DNA of 64,000 nucleotides from Nevskia sp. (GTDB taxonomy: Bacteria > Pseudomonadota > Gammaproteobacteria > Nevskiales > Nevskiaceae): the NCBI GenBank assembly GCA_021732745.1, contig JAKFUK010000002.1:372001-436000 (forward strand). Direction: 5' to 3'. A model generated the notes under the pieces. It saw only the letters and a list, made by a program, of their open reading frames with translations. It was not told the origin of the DNA and searched no databases. Positions 27,635 through 35,586 of this stretch are shown here, one piece after another. Position 1 is the first letter of the stretch; the number at the start of each line of letters is the position of its first letter. A program made the position numbers and the translations under genes.

Positions 27635-28720
27635 TCACTTCGGAATCGACCCCTCCACACCCTCCACATACCAGTTGATCGACAGTAGTTGATCGCTCGG
27701 CATGGTCTTGCCGGCTTCGATGCGCAGCGTGCCGCTGTTGTCCTTGAGCGGGCCCGCGAAGGGATGCAGCTTGCCGTCGATGATCGCCTGCTTGCGCGCT
27801 TCAAACACTTTCGCGACCGATGCCGGCACCGCCTTGTTGAGGGGCGACAGCACCACCAGCCCTTCCTTCAGACCCAGACGCACCTGACGGTTGCCGGTCC
27901 AGCTGCCGTCGAGCACTTTTTTCACTTCGTCGATGTAGTAGACGCCCCAGTTCTGGGTGTTGGCGGTCAGATGGGCGCGCGGGCCGAAGCGGCTCATGTC
28001 GGAATCCCAGCCGAAGGCGTGCACGCCCTTTTCTTCCGCCACCTGCACCGCCGCCGGGGAATCGGTGTTCTGACTGAGCATGTCGGCACCCTGCGCGATC
28101 AGGGTTTCCGCAGCCTGACGCTCCTTGCCGGGGTCGTACCAGGTATCGACCCAGATCACCCGGGTCTTCACTTTCGGATTCACGCTGCGCGCGCCCAGCG
28201 TGTAGGCGTCGAGGTTGCGGATCACTTCGGGAATCGGGAACGAGCCGATGAAACCGAGCGTGTTGGTCTTGGTCATCGAACCGGCGATCACGCCGAGCAG
28301 GTAAGCCCCTTCGTAGAACCGCGTGTCGTAGTTGATGGCGTTGACGGACGACTTGTAGCCGGTGGCATGCTCGAAGCGCACCTTCGGAAACAGCTTGGCC
28401 ACCTTCATCGTCGGGTCCATGTAGCCGAACGAGGTGGTGAAGATCAGATCGTTCTTGCCGGCGGCAAGCTGACGGATCACCCGCTCGGCGTCCGCGGTTT
28501 CCGGCACGTTCTCGACGAACACCGTCTTGACCTTGTCCCCCATCGCCTTTTCCAGTGCCTTGCGGCCGAGATCGTGCTGGTAGGTCCAACCACCATCGCC
28601 GACCGGGCCGATGTAGACGAAGGCCACCTTCAGCGGCGGTGCATCGGCTGCAAGGGCGCTACCGACGACAAGGCCGAAAGTCGCCAGCGCGGCGATCCAG
28701 CGTGACGGGGTGTTTCTCAT
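27635..28720 (-). CDS. BMP-family nucleoside ABC transporter substrate-binding protein
   Basis: Periplasmic binding protein of 361 residues with a signal peptide (cleavage near SALAADAPPL). VAFVYIGPVGDGGWTYQHDLG, TTSFGYMDPTMKVAKLFP and HATGYKSS are typical of the BMP/PnrA-like family, which binds purine nucleosides. It is the likely partner of the ATPase and permeases at 41479-45057, although 13 kb away. It is divergent from the adenine deaminase gene. Start by best signal peptide; an ATG at 28753 is possible. Confidence 0.92.
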   Translation of the reverse strand: MRNTPSRWIAALATFGLVVGSALAADAPPLKVAFVYIGPVGDGGWTYQHDLGRKALEKAMGDKVKTVFVENVPETADAERVIRQLAAGKNDLIFTTSFGYMDPTMKVAKLFPKVRFEHATGYKSSVNAINYDTRFYEGAYLLGVIAGSMTKTNTLGFIGSFPIPEVIRNLDAYTLGARSVNPKVKTRVIWVDTWYDPGKERQAAETLIAQGADMLSQNTDSPAAVQVAEEKGVHAFGWDSDMSRFGPRAHLTANTQNWGVYYIDEVKKVLDGSWTGNRQVRLGLKEGLVVLSPLNKAVPASVAKVFEARKQAIIDGKLHPFAGPLKDNSGTLRIEAGKTMPSDQLLSINWYVEGVEGSIPK

Positions 28721-28802
28721 GTTTCGCGAGACTCCGTGTTCAGTTCGGCTCATGCCAGTGCGTGATGCACGAAATGTGCGCGCGGGTGGGCGAACAGCGG
28801 GT

Positions 28803-28900
28803 CTCACGCAGAGAACGCGGAGCACGCAGAGAAACGCATTTCGATATCCGGTCTTTTCGTACTTTGTCTTTCTCCGCGTCCTCTGCGTTCTCCGCGTGAG
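28803..28900. repeat. Long inverted repeat (purine-rich arms)
   Basis: The arms are CTCACGCAGAGAACGCGGAG and the inverse TCTGCGTTCTCCGCGTGAG, with a short AT-rich centre. It lies in the divergent gap between the BMP-type gene and adenine deaminase and is close in sequence to the element at 27410-27603. Confidence 0.85.
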
Positions 28901-28976
28901 CAACGCTTTACGCCATCAGCACTGGCATGCCTATTGCCCCTGTCATGAATCGCCATTCGGCTCACCGAACGCTCCC

Positions 28977-29993
28977 ATGTCTTCCAACCCCGACCTGCGC
29001 GCCTGGATTGCGCAACTGCCGAAAGCCGAACTGCACGTACACCTTGAAGGCACGCTCGAACCCGAGCTGAGCTTCGCGCTGGCCGCCCGCAATGGCGTGG
29101 CGCTGGGCCATGACACGCCGGAAGCGCTGATCGCCGCCTACGATTTCCACGACCTGCCATCGTTTCTCGCCATCTACTACCGGGCGATGGACGTGCTGGT
29201 CAGCGAACAGGATTTCCACGAACTTGCCTTCGCGTACCTGAGCAAGGCGCGCTCGCAGAACATCCTCTATTGCGAGATGCTCTTCGACCCGCAGGCGCAC
29301 ACCGGCCGGGGTGTGGCCTTCCACACCGTGATCAGCGGTATCCGTCGCGCCCAGGTTCAGGCAGCGGCCGAACTGGGCGTGGAATCGCAGCTGATCATGT
29401 GCTTCCTGCGCGAATTGTCGGCGGCATCGGCCATGGAAACCCTGCTGGCATCGCTGCCGTACAAGGCCTGGATCGTCGGCGTCGGGCTCGATTCCGATGA
29501 AAAGAACAACCCGCCGATCAAGTTCGCAGCGGTCTTCGCACAGGCGCGGGTGGAAGGCTATCGGCTGACCATGCACTGCGATGTCAACCAGCAGAACACA
29601 CTGATGCACATCGGACAGTGTCTGGAGGTGATCGGCGTCGACCGCATCGACCACGGCGTCAATGCACTGGAAGACGCGGCCTTGTGCACCGAGATCGCCC
29701 GACGCGGCATCGGCCTGACCATCTGCCCGGTGTCGAACCGCTTCGTGGTCCAGAACCTCACCGGCGAGGAAATTCGCCGAATGCTGGCGCTGGGCATGAA
29801 AGCCACCATCAACTCCGACGACCCCGCCTACTTCCGCGCCTACCTGAACGAAAACCTCAACGCGCTGCATGAAGACGCCGGCTTCACGGCGGCCGAAATC
29901 ACCACCCTGGTGCGCAACGGCTTCGATGTCGCCTGGCTCGATGAAACGCGACGCGGGCATTACCTTGCGCTGCTCGGAGCCAGCCTGTCATGA
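28977..29993 (+). CDS. Adenine deaminase (adenosine deaminase superfamily)
   Basis: Cytoplasmic enzyme of 338 residues, expected to deaminate adenine to hypoxanthine. The metal motif is AELHVHLEGTLEPELSFALA (H20, H22); CDVNQQN, VDRIDHGVNALED and INSDDPAYF follow. The LEPE...SDDPAYF form is that of adenine deaminases (Pseudomonas PA0148 type) rather than adenosine deaminases, which usually have HAGE and SLNTDDP. It overlaps the NUP gene by 4 bases. Confidence 0.9.
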   Translation: MSSNPDLRAWIAQLPKAELHVHLEGTLEPELSFALAARNGVALGHDTPEALIAAYDFHDLPSFLAIYYRAMDVLVSEQDFHELAFAYLSKARSQNILYCEMLFDPQAHTGRGVAFHTVISGIRRAQVQAAAELGVESQLIMCFLRELSAASAMETLLASLPYKAWIVGVGLDSDEKNNPPIKFAAVFAQARVEGYRLTMHCDVNQQNTLMHIGQCLEVIGVDRIDHGVNALEDAALCTEIARRGIGLTICPVSNRFVVQNLTGEEIRRMLALGMKATINSDDPAYFRAYLNENLNALHEDAGFTAAEITTLVRNGFDVAWLDETRRGHYLALLGASLS

Positions 29994-31042
29994 GTACCTC
30001 GCGCTGGATGCTGCCGCTGCTCGTCTTCGGTGCACTTGCCGCCTGCTCGAAACCCGCCAGCGAAGCGCCGAAGCCGATACCGATCAAGGTAGTCGTGGTC
30101 AGCATGTTCGAGAACGGCGAACCCACCGGCGACAAGCCCGGCGAGTTCCAGTTCTGGATCGAGCGCCAGAAGCTCGACCAGACGCTCGATTTCCCGATGG
30201 GCGAATACGCGCTGCGCATGAACGACGCCGGCCTGCTCGCCATCTGCACCGGCGGCGGCATCACCAACGCCGCGACTTCGATCATGGCGCTCGGGGTCGA
30301 TCCGCGCTTCGACCTGAGCCATGCCTACTGGCTGATCACCGGCATCGGCGGCGGCGATCCGCAGGACGTGTCATTGGGTACGGCCGCCTGGGCCAAGCAT
30401 GTGGTCGACGGCGATCTGCTTTACGAGATCGACGCCCGCGAAATACCGAAAGACTGGGCTTACGGCCTGATTCCCCTCGGTGCCAAGAAGCCCAACGACA
30501 AGTCCGAGGGCTGGACCGTCGACACCATCTCGTTCCCGCTCAATCCGGCGCTGGCCGACTGGGCCTACGCGCTCACCAAGGACCATCCGATCGCCGATTC
30601 CGCAGGGATCACCGCGTTCCGCCAGCAGTTCGCCGGCTATCCGAATGCACTCAAGCCGCCGTTCGTGACCATCGGCGACACCATGTCGTCCAGCACCTAC
30701 TTCCACGGCGAAATGATGACGAAATGGGCCAATGACTGGATGCAGCTGCAAGGCGGGCCGGACGCCAACTTCATGGTCTCGGCAATGGAAGACAGCGGCT
30801 CGCTGACTGCGCTGCGCCGTTTGTCGCGCAGCGGAAAAGTCGATCTCGACCGCATCATGGTGCTGCGCACGGTCAGCAATTTCAGCATGCAGCCGCCCGG
30901 CAAGGACGCCGCCTGGAGCACCACGGCCGAATACCCCGAAGACGGCCGGCCGGCCCTGGAAGCGGCGTATCAGATCGGCAACATCGTGGTGCAGAAACTG
31001 ATCGGCAACTGGCCGGAATACCGCGACCAGCCACCCCGGTAG
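29990..31042 (+). CDS. Purine nucleoside permease (NUP) family lipoprotein
   Basis: A 350-residue NUP-family (PF06516-like) protein. The N-terminus is a lipoprotein signal (LLVFGALAACSKP, cysteine 19), so the protein should sit in the periplasm on a membrane. KVVVVSMFENGEPTGDKPGE, LAICTGGGITNAATSIMALG and FVTIGDTMSSSTYFHG are characteristic. The fold looks like a nucleoside phosphorylase rather than a membrane transporter, since no membrane segments follow the signal. It is coupled to adenine deaminase by ATGA, linking it to purine use. Confidence 0.85.
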   Translation: MSTSRWMLPLLVFGALAACSKPASEAPKPIPIKVVVVSMFENGEPTGDKPGEFQFWIERQKLDQTLDFPMGEYALRMNDAGLLAICTGGGITNAATSIMALGVDPRFDLSHAYWLITGIGGGDPQDVSLGTAAWAKHVVDGDLLYEIDAREIPKDWAYGLIPLGAKKPNDKSEGWTVDTISFPLNPALADWAYALTKDHPIADSAGITAFRQQFAGYPNALKPPFVTIGDTMSSSTYFHGEMMTKWANDWMQLQGGPDANFMVSAMEDSGSLTALRRLSRSGKVDLDRIMVLRTVSNFSMQPPGKDAAWSTTAEYPEDGRPALEAAYQIGNIVVQKLIGNWPEYRDQPPR

Positions 31043-31060
31043 GTCGGGTTGCAACCCGAC
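31043..31060. repeat. Short perfect palindrome after the NUP gene
   Basis: GTCGGGTT-GC-AACCCGAC, a perfect 8-base stem beginning one base past the NUP stop. It may be a REP half-unit or a weak terminator; no T-run follows. Confidence 0.55.
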
Positions 31061-31141
31061 AGCGCTATTCGACGACGCATGCGCCGTCGCCGCCACCGGC
31101 GACACCCGTATGCTGCTCCGAACGACTGGAAACACTCTCAC

Positions 31142-32587
31142 ATGACACGCGCAAAGCTGCTGCTTCGATCCCTGGCCCTGCCGTTCTGCCTGCTGAACGC
31201 CCACATCGCACCGGCGCAGGCCGCCGAAGCCTGGTTCGAAAAACTCAAGGCTGAAGCGACACCCGAACAGCTCTATCGCTTCCTGTATGCGCTGCCGAAA
31301 GGCGGCGATCTGCACAACCACCTGACCGGCGCTGGCCTGTCGGAATGGTGGTGGCAGGCTGCGCTTGCGCAGGAGTCGCGCGGCTACGTCTATTACACCA
31401 AGGTCCGCATCGACAACTGCCTGCCCTACGGCAGCAACGAATACAGCTTCGCGCCCTACCTCATCCTGTTCCGCAACCTTCAAGCGTCCAGCTACAAGCA
31501 GCTCGACGCCTGCCAGAAAGGCGAATACAAGCGCCTGCAAGACCTGAATGCCACTGAGAAACAAGGCTGGCTCGACAGCATCCGCCTCGATACCCGACAC
31601 GAAGGCCGCAACGAGTTCTTCGGCCGTCACTGGGAACGCCTGAACGAGCTGGAGCGCAATCCGCATGTCGTCGCCGACATCCTGCTGCGCAACATGCAGG
31701 CCTTCGGCAAGGAAAATCTCGTCTACCTGGAAACCCAGGAAGGCGCGGCAGGCGGCTTGAAGGCCGACGGCAGCCGTTACAGCGACGACGAAACCGTGGC
31801 CATCTACCGCGCTCGACTCCAGTCGGCGGAAGCGAAAGCCACCGGCGTGACCGTACGCTTCCAGAGTTCGATCCTGCGTTTCCTGCCCGGTGCCGAAGAG
31901 GATCTGCGCAATCTCTACGCCTTCACGGACCAGCACCGGGACTTGTGGGTGGGCGTCAATATGGTCGGCCGCGAGGACGACGACCGAGGCCACCCGCTGC
32001 GTTTCCTGAAGACCTTGCGCGAACTGCGGCATCAGTACCCGGACATCAAGCTGTCCATCCACGCCGGCGAAGTGGACGAACCCAACTTACATGTGCGCGA
32101 CACCCTGCTGCTCGGTGCCCAGCGCATCGGCCACGGCGTCAACCTGATCACCGATCCCGACACCATGGTCCGCATGCAGCACGGCCCATACATGGTCGAG
32201 ATCAACCTGATCAGCAATCTGCTGCTGGAATACGTCAGCGACTACCGCCAGCATCCATTCCCCGAATACCTGCGCACCGGTATTCCAGTCGCACTGTCCA
32301 CCGATGACCGCGGCATGTGGGATTCCAACCTCACCGACGAATATTTCGTGGCCGTGAGCGAGTTCAACTTGTCTTGGGACGAGATCGTGCAGCTTGGCCG
32401 CAACTCGCTGACCTACTCGTTCGTGGAAGCGCCGGTGAAGCAGAAACTGCTCGCCGACTACGATGCCCGCGTCGCCCGCTTCGCCGCCAAGTTCCGGAAG
32501 CAGGGCTTCGATGGCTTGAAGGAGGTGCGGCCGGTCAGCTATTCCTTCACCTGCAAGCGCTATCTGCTGTGTTTGCCGCGTGAATGA
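31142..32587 (+). CDS. Exported adenosine deaminase (ADA superfamily)
   Basis: A 481-residue protein with signal peptide (cleavage near AQAAEAW, about residue 27), so the deaminase works in the periplasm or on the cell surface. The metal motif is GGDLHNHLTGA (H58, H60). LSIHAGEVDEP, QRIGHGVNLI and ALSTDDRGMW supply the other ligands and the catalytic glutamate. The size and long insertion after the first motif resemble secreted ADGF/ADA2-like enzymes. It follows the NUP lipoprotein by 99 bases and is probably part of the same operon. Confidence 0.88.
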   Translation: MTRAKLLLRSLALPFCLLNAHIAPAQAAEAWFEKLKAEATPEQLYRFLYALPKGGDLHNHLTGAGLSEWWWQAALAQESRGYVYYTKVRIDNCLPYGSNEYSFAPYLILFRNLQASSYKQLDACQKGEYKRLQDLNATEKQGWLDSIRLDTRHEGRNEFFGRHWERLNELERNPHVVADILLRNMQAFGKENLVYLETQEGAAGGLKADGSRYSDDETVAIYRARLQSAEAKATGVTVRFQSSILRFLPGAEEDLRNLYAFTDQHRDLWVGVNMVGREDDDRGHPLRFLKTLRELRHQYPDIKLSIHAGEVDEPNLHVRDTLLLGAQRIGHGVNLITDPDTMVRMQHGPYMVEINLISNLLLEYVSDYRQHPFPEYLRTGIPVALSTDDRGMWDSNLTDEYFVAVSEFNLSWDEIVQLGRNSLTYSFVEAPVKQKLLADYDARVARFAAKFRKQGFDGLKEVRPVSYSFTCKRYLLCLPRE

Positions 32588-32638
32588 CGGTATCGAGCCG
32601 ATTTCCTGCTTCAAACTGCCGGTGCGGGAAGCCTGTCG

Positions 32639-33100
32639 AACCGTCGACTCCTGTATTTCGACGTACAGCCTGCATATTCAGGCATCGCATCGCAAAAATA
32701 TGCCGTCGTGCTCGTGCATAAGCTCATCCAGATACCGATGAACGTCGACGCATTGTCGAAATTCGCCGTCGCGTTGTCATAAATCGACGTTGCGTCGCAG
32801 TATTTCGCCATTGCATCGCTTCATAACGTGCTCCTGTTCCAGATGAACGGCATCGCATCACAAAAAAATGACATCGCGTTGCCGCCAAACGTCTGCCTGT
32901 TGATAAAAAACGCAGTCGCGATCGTTTTATATGCCGTCGTGTTTGTTCCGAACGCCGTCGCATTCGTTCTGAACGCCGTCACGTTCGTTCTGAAAGCCTT
33001 CGCGTTCGTTCCGAACGCTGTTCTGTTTGATCTGCGCGTGTTCGTGATTGCGCCGAGCGGCGTCGAGATCATTCCGAACACCTTCACATCGAGTTCAGCG
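32639..33100. repeat. Degenerate 21-bp tandem repeat, 22 copies
   Basis: The array can be cut into 22 units of exactly 21 bases without gaps. The best-preserved units (32933-33016) read GCCGTCGCATTCGTTCTGAAC with small changes; the left half is more diverged. Because 21 is a multiple of 3, heptapeptide frames are open on both strands: on plus VAFVLNA-type units, on minus TAFRTNA-type units broken by one TGA at 32821-32823. No Shine-Dalgarno-led gene covers it, so it is treated as a minisatellite. Confidence 0.85.
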
Positions 33101-33116
33101 CGCCTCGCGACAGACC

Positions 33117-33179
33117 GCTGGTCTCCCCTCTCCCTCCGGGGCCAGAGCATGTCTCTGGCGGTCGGGGGTGAGGGACGCT
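33117..33179 (+). repeat. Dispersed palindromic repeat, left copy
   Basis: Contains GGCCAGAGCATGTCTCTGGC, itself nearly palindromic, between CTCCCCTCTCC and GGGTGAGGGA segments. An inverted copy with few differences lies at 38513-38574, so the two face each other across 5.4 kb. Confidence 0.85.
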
Positions 33180-33205
33180 TCGGGGAAGGACGTAGTTCGT
33201 AGCTC

Positions 33206-33331
33206 GTAGGGCGGGTCGCGACCCGCCGCTTTCCGTGAAGCAATTACCGACGGCCATCACCGCTCGCCATGTCCCAAAGCAAAGCGACTGGTGGCATCGC
33301 TGCGTCAATGGCGGGTCGTGACCCGCCCTAC
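33206..33331. repeat. 126-bp palindromic unit, copy 1
   Basis: The outer arms are GTAGGGCGGGTCGCGACCCG and the inverse, ending GTGACCCGCCCTAC. A second copy of the same length is at 34978-35103. Both copies continue rightwards into the same roughly 80 bases ending in the MITE-like terminus, so the shared sequence is about 210 bases. Confidence 0.85.
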
Positions 33332-33626
33332 AACGCTGATTGCCTCTGACTGGCAAACAAGTTACAAAACACCATCCGGAGGGAATTGAGAAATGGGTAA
33401 GGTGTAACCGTAATTCCTAGTGGCAAGCATTGATACGCCGACCAACGGGGGCTTATCCTCCATTGGGCGCGTGCCGAGTCTTTTTACAAGCAATTAATAA
33501 CTTGCACGATAGTCTATATTTTAGGGTGCATTTTCCGCAATTTTTCTACATTTTTTCACGATAAGCACCGATTCATCATGTATCTCTGAAATTTAATTAT
33601 AGTTAGCCAGCAAAAAGGAGGCTACA

Positions 33627-34589
33627 GTGGCGGTCGAAAAGGAACAGTGCGAAGAAATAGGTTTTGTCAGGTACTCTGGCCAGAATCTCGTCAACGGAAT
33701 CATTGACGCAGGGAGCGCGGGCTCAGCATTGGTTGGCCTTGATGAAGCTATTCGTTTCTTCAATCGGCAGCAGTCACCGGATTTTTCCAATTTTCAATAC
33801 GATATCCCGGTACAGACACGCGCTGGGTCTTGGGAGGCCGTGATTCTCGCGGGTACTGCTGCTGTCGGCGGTGCCTTTGTACTTGGGTATGCGAAGAAGG
33901 CAGGAGAAAAACTGGCCGAGAACGACTTCAAAGATATCGGCTTAAAGCATGCTCTCAAGAAGTCGGTTGATGCGCTGCAGTATCTTGCCAAGCTCATCAA
34001 ACACACTCGTAGGTCACGCGGCTGGGAACAAGTACGAATCGAGCCGACCCTTGGCTCCGAGACTGCTCTTGTCGCGAACAATCAAGGCGTAGAGCTGCAA
34101 ATTCCGGTCGAGTATCTTCGCTGGTATCAGCAGGTTCCACCTCGCCTTCTAGCACGAATGACATCCGTAATTCGCACCGATCGTGTGTTGACCATCGGCG
34201 TTATTAAGTTGGGCGCATCCGAAGAAGTGACGATTGTCGAAGAAGAGAAGTTTCTTTTTGACCAAATACAAGAAGATGAGTTCGAAGAAGACTTCCTGTT
34301 TCCAGAACTTAATCATGGCGCAGAGGCTTATATTGAAGGTCGGCTTATTCGCGGTAGCCAAGCTTCAAACTCAGTCGGGCTTGAATACATGGGTCATGTC
34401 ATTAATTGCGTACCGGCCCACGGCAGTATTCGTCAGTACAAAGCTGCGCTGTTTCTCCGCTGCCGAGTAGAAGGCAGGGTCACTCGTCACGCAAAGAGTC
34501 GGTTCGTTACAGATCGTAGGCCGACCATCATCGTAGACAGAGTTATTCCACTCGAAGCCGATGGCCAGTTCGGATTGTTTACCGACTAG
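33627..34589 (+). CDS. Accessory hypothetical protein with one membrane segment
   Basis: A 320-residue protein I cannot name with confidence. The GTG start has a perfect AGGAGG 7 bases before it. The base composition is visibly AT-richer than the rest of the window, suggesting transfer. Layout: N-terminal soluble part (SALVGLDEAIRFFNRQ), one hydrophobic segment at about 70-88, a charged helical stretch, an acidic loop near 210-228 (EDEFEEDF), and a C-terminal beta-rich part (GHVINCVPAHGSIRQYK). The arrangement recalls hypothetical proteins I associate with defence islands and mobile regions, but this is from memory and weak. Repeats flank it on both sides. Confidence 0.75.
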   Translation: MAVEKEQCEEIGFVRYSGQNLVNGIIDAGSAGSALVGLDEAIRFFNRQQSPDFSNFQYDIPVQTRAGSWEAVILAGTAAVGGAFVLGYAKKAGEKLAENDFKDIGLKHALKKSVDALQYLAKLIKHTRRSRGWEQVRIEPTLGSETALVANNQGVELQIPVEYLRWYQQVPPRLLARMTSVIRTDRVLTIGVIKLGASEEVTIVEEEKFLFDQIQEDEFEEDFLFPELNHGAEAYIEGRLIRGSQASNSVGLEYMGHVINCVPAHGSIRQYKAALFLRCRVEGRVTRHAKSRFVTDRRPTIIVDRVIPLEADGQFGLFTD

Positions 34590-35189
34590 GTAATTACGGT
34601 GACATCTTACTAATTCTCTGTTTCTCGATCGGACCAGCCTTTGTCGGAGTTGCTTTCACAAGCTAGCCTTGGCGCACTATTTCGCGCTATCGCGCGAGTT
34701 ACTTTCCTTGTCGCCCAAGGAAAGTAACCAAAGGAAGGGCGCCCGGCATGTCGTCGACTCGCGAGAAGCAAAGGCGCGAGTCGATGCCCTGCGCTTCTCG
34801 CGCTCTCCGGGGTACCGCGCTGACGGGCCATCCCTGGCCCGGCATCGCTCAGCGGGCATCCATGCCCGCTGCCCCCTCCGATCGCTGCGATGCTCGGCGA
34901 CATGCAAGGGGAGGGAACGGCCGAAGCGAAAGCCACGACAACGGCAACGGCAACGGCAACGGCCCAAAGCGTAGCTCGTAGGGCGGGTCGCGACCCGCCG
35001 CTTTCCGTGAAGCAATTACCGACGGCCATCACTGCTCGCGATGTCCCAAAGCAAAGCGACTGGCGGCATCGCTGCGTCAATGGCGGGTCATGACCCGCCC
35101 TACAACGCTGATTGCGTCTGACTTGCGAACGAGTTACAAAACACCATCCAGAGGGAATTGAGAAATGGGTAAGGTGTCACCGTAATTCC
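34590..35189. mobile_element. MITE-like complex element with inverted termini
   Basis: The left end has AATTACGGTGACATCTTAC (34592-34610) and the right end the inverse GTAAGGTGTCACCGTAATT (35168-35186), which match over 19 bases with one change. Between them is a chain of small palindromes (34660-34915), an AACGGC simple repeat (about 34938-34963) and the 126-bp palindromic unit (34978-35103). No transposase or other gene is inside. Partial copies lie at 33200-33417 (right end) and 36492-36905, 48101-48127 and 49065-49400 (left ends). Confidence 0.55.
34978..35103. repeat. 126-bp palindromic unit, copy 2
   Basis: Same length as the copy at 33206-33331 with only scattered changes (for example GTGACC to ATGACC in the right arm). 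It forms the right part of the MITE-like element. Confidence 0.85.
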
Positions 35190-35270
35190 CCAATTGCGCG
35201 CAAGATGTCATGCGGCTTCATCGAACCGTTCGGGTCGACCGTCGCAGTCGCACATGACAGGGAACGCGGG

Positions 35271-35486
35271 ATGAATCCGATCAAATTGGCTGGACTGGCG
35301 CTGGTAGTGCTCGGCGCGCTGGGTCTCGGCTACGGCAGCTTCGTCTATACCAAGGACACGCACGACGTGAAACTCGGGCCGTTGGAGCTGTCGGTGAAGG
35401 AGAAGGAGACGGTCAACGTGCCGGTCTGGGCGGGTGTCGCGGCGATTTTGCTCGGCGGGCTGCTGTTCTTCGGGGCGCGCAAGTAG
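35271..35486 (+). CDS. DUF3185-like small membrane protein
   Basis: A 71-residue protein with two membrane segments (LAGLALVVLGALGLGYGSF and VWAGVAAILLGGLLFFG) joined by a charged loop with LGPLELSVKEKETV. This matches the small DUF3185 type of inner-membrane protein, function unknown. The start at 35271 has a GGGA element before it; upstream reading would run into repeat sequence. Confidence 0.75.
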   Translation: MNPIKLAGLALVVLGALGLGYGSFVYTKDTHDVKLGPLELSVKEKETVNVPVWAGVAAILLGGLLFFGARK

Positions 35487-35586
35487 TGCCGCCGGTCTTG
35501 TCCCGCAAGGGCACAGTCACCGCTGACTCGCGAGCCGGGCGATCCAGCGCGAACTCTGGCGCGAATTCCAGCGCCGGGGCGCCGGC

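Larger units (their letters stand above)
32588..33626. other. Gene-free repeat region
   Basis: No convincing gene lies here. From left to right it holds the 21-bp tandem array (32639-33100), a dispersed palindrome (33117-33179), a 126-bp palindromic unit (33206-33331), a terminal motif of the MITE-like element (33381-33417) and an AT-rich leader before the next gene. Confidence 0.75.

Noticed and set aside
32639..33100. CRISPR array
   Set aside because: The 21-base units follow one another without spacers and drift gradually, so it is a tandem repeat; no cas genes are near.
34669..34974. Short open frames inside the palindrome chain (also at 36696-37371 and 49100-49294)
   Set aside because: They are translations of dispersed repeat DNA, appear in several frames at once and have no ribosome-binding sites.
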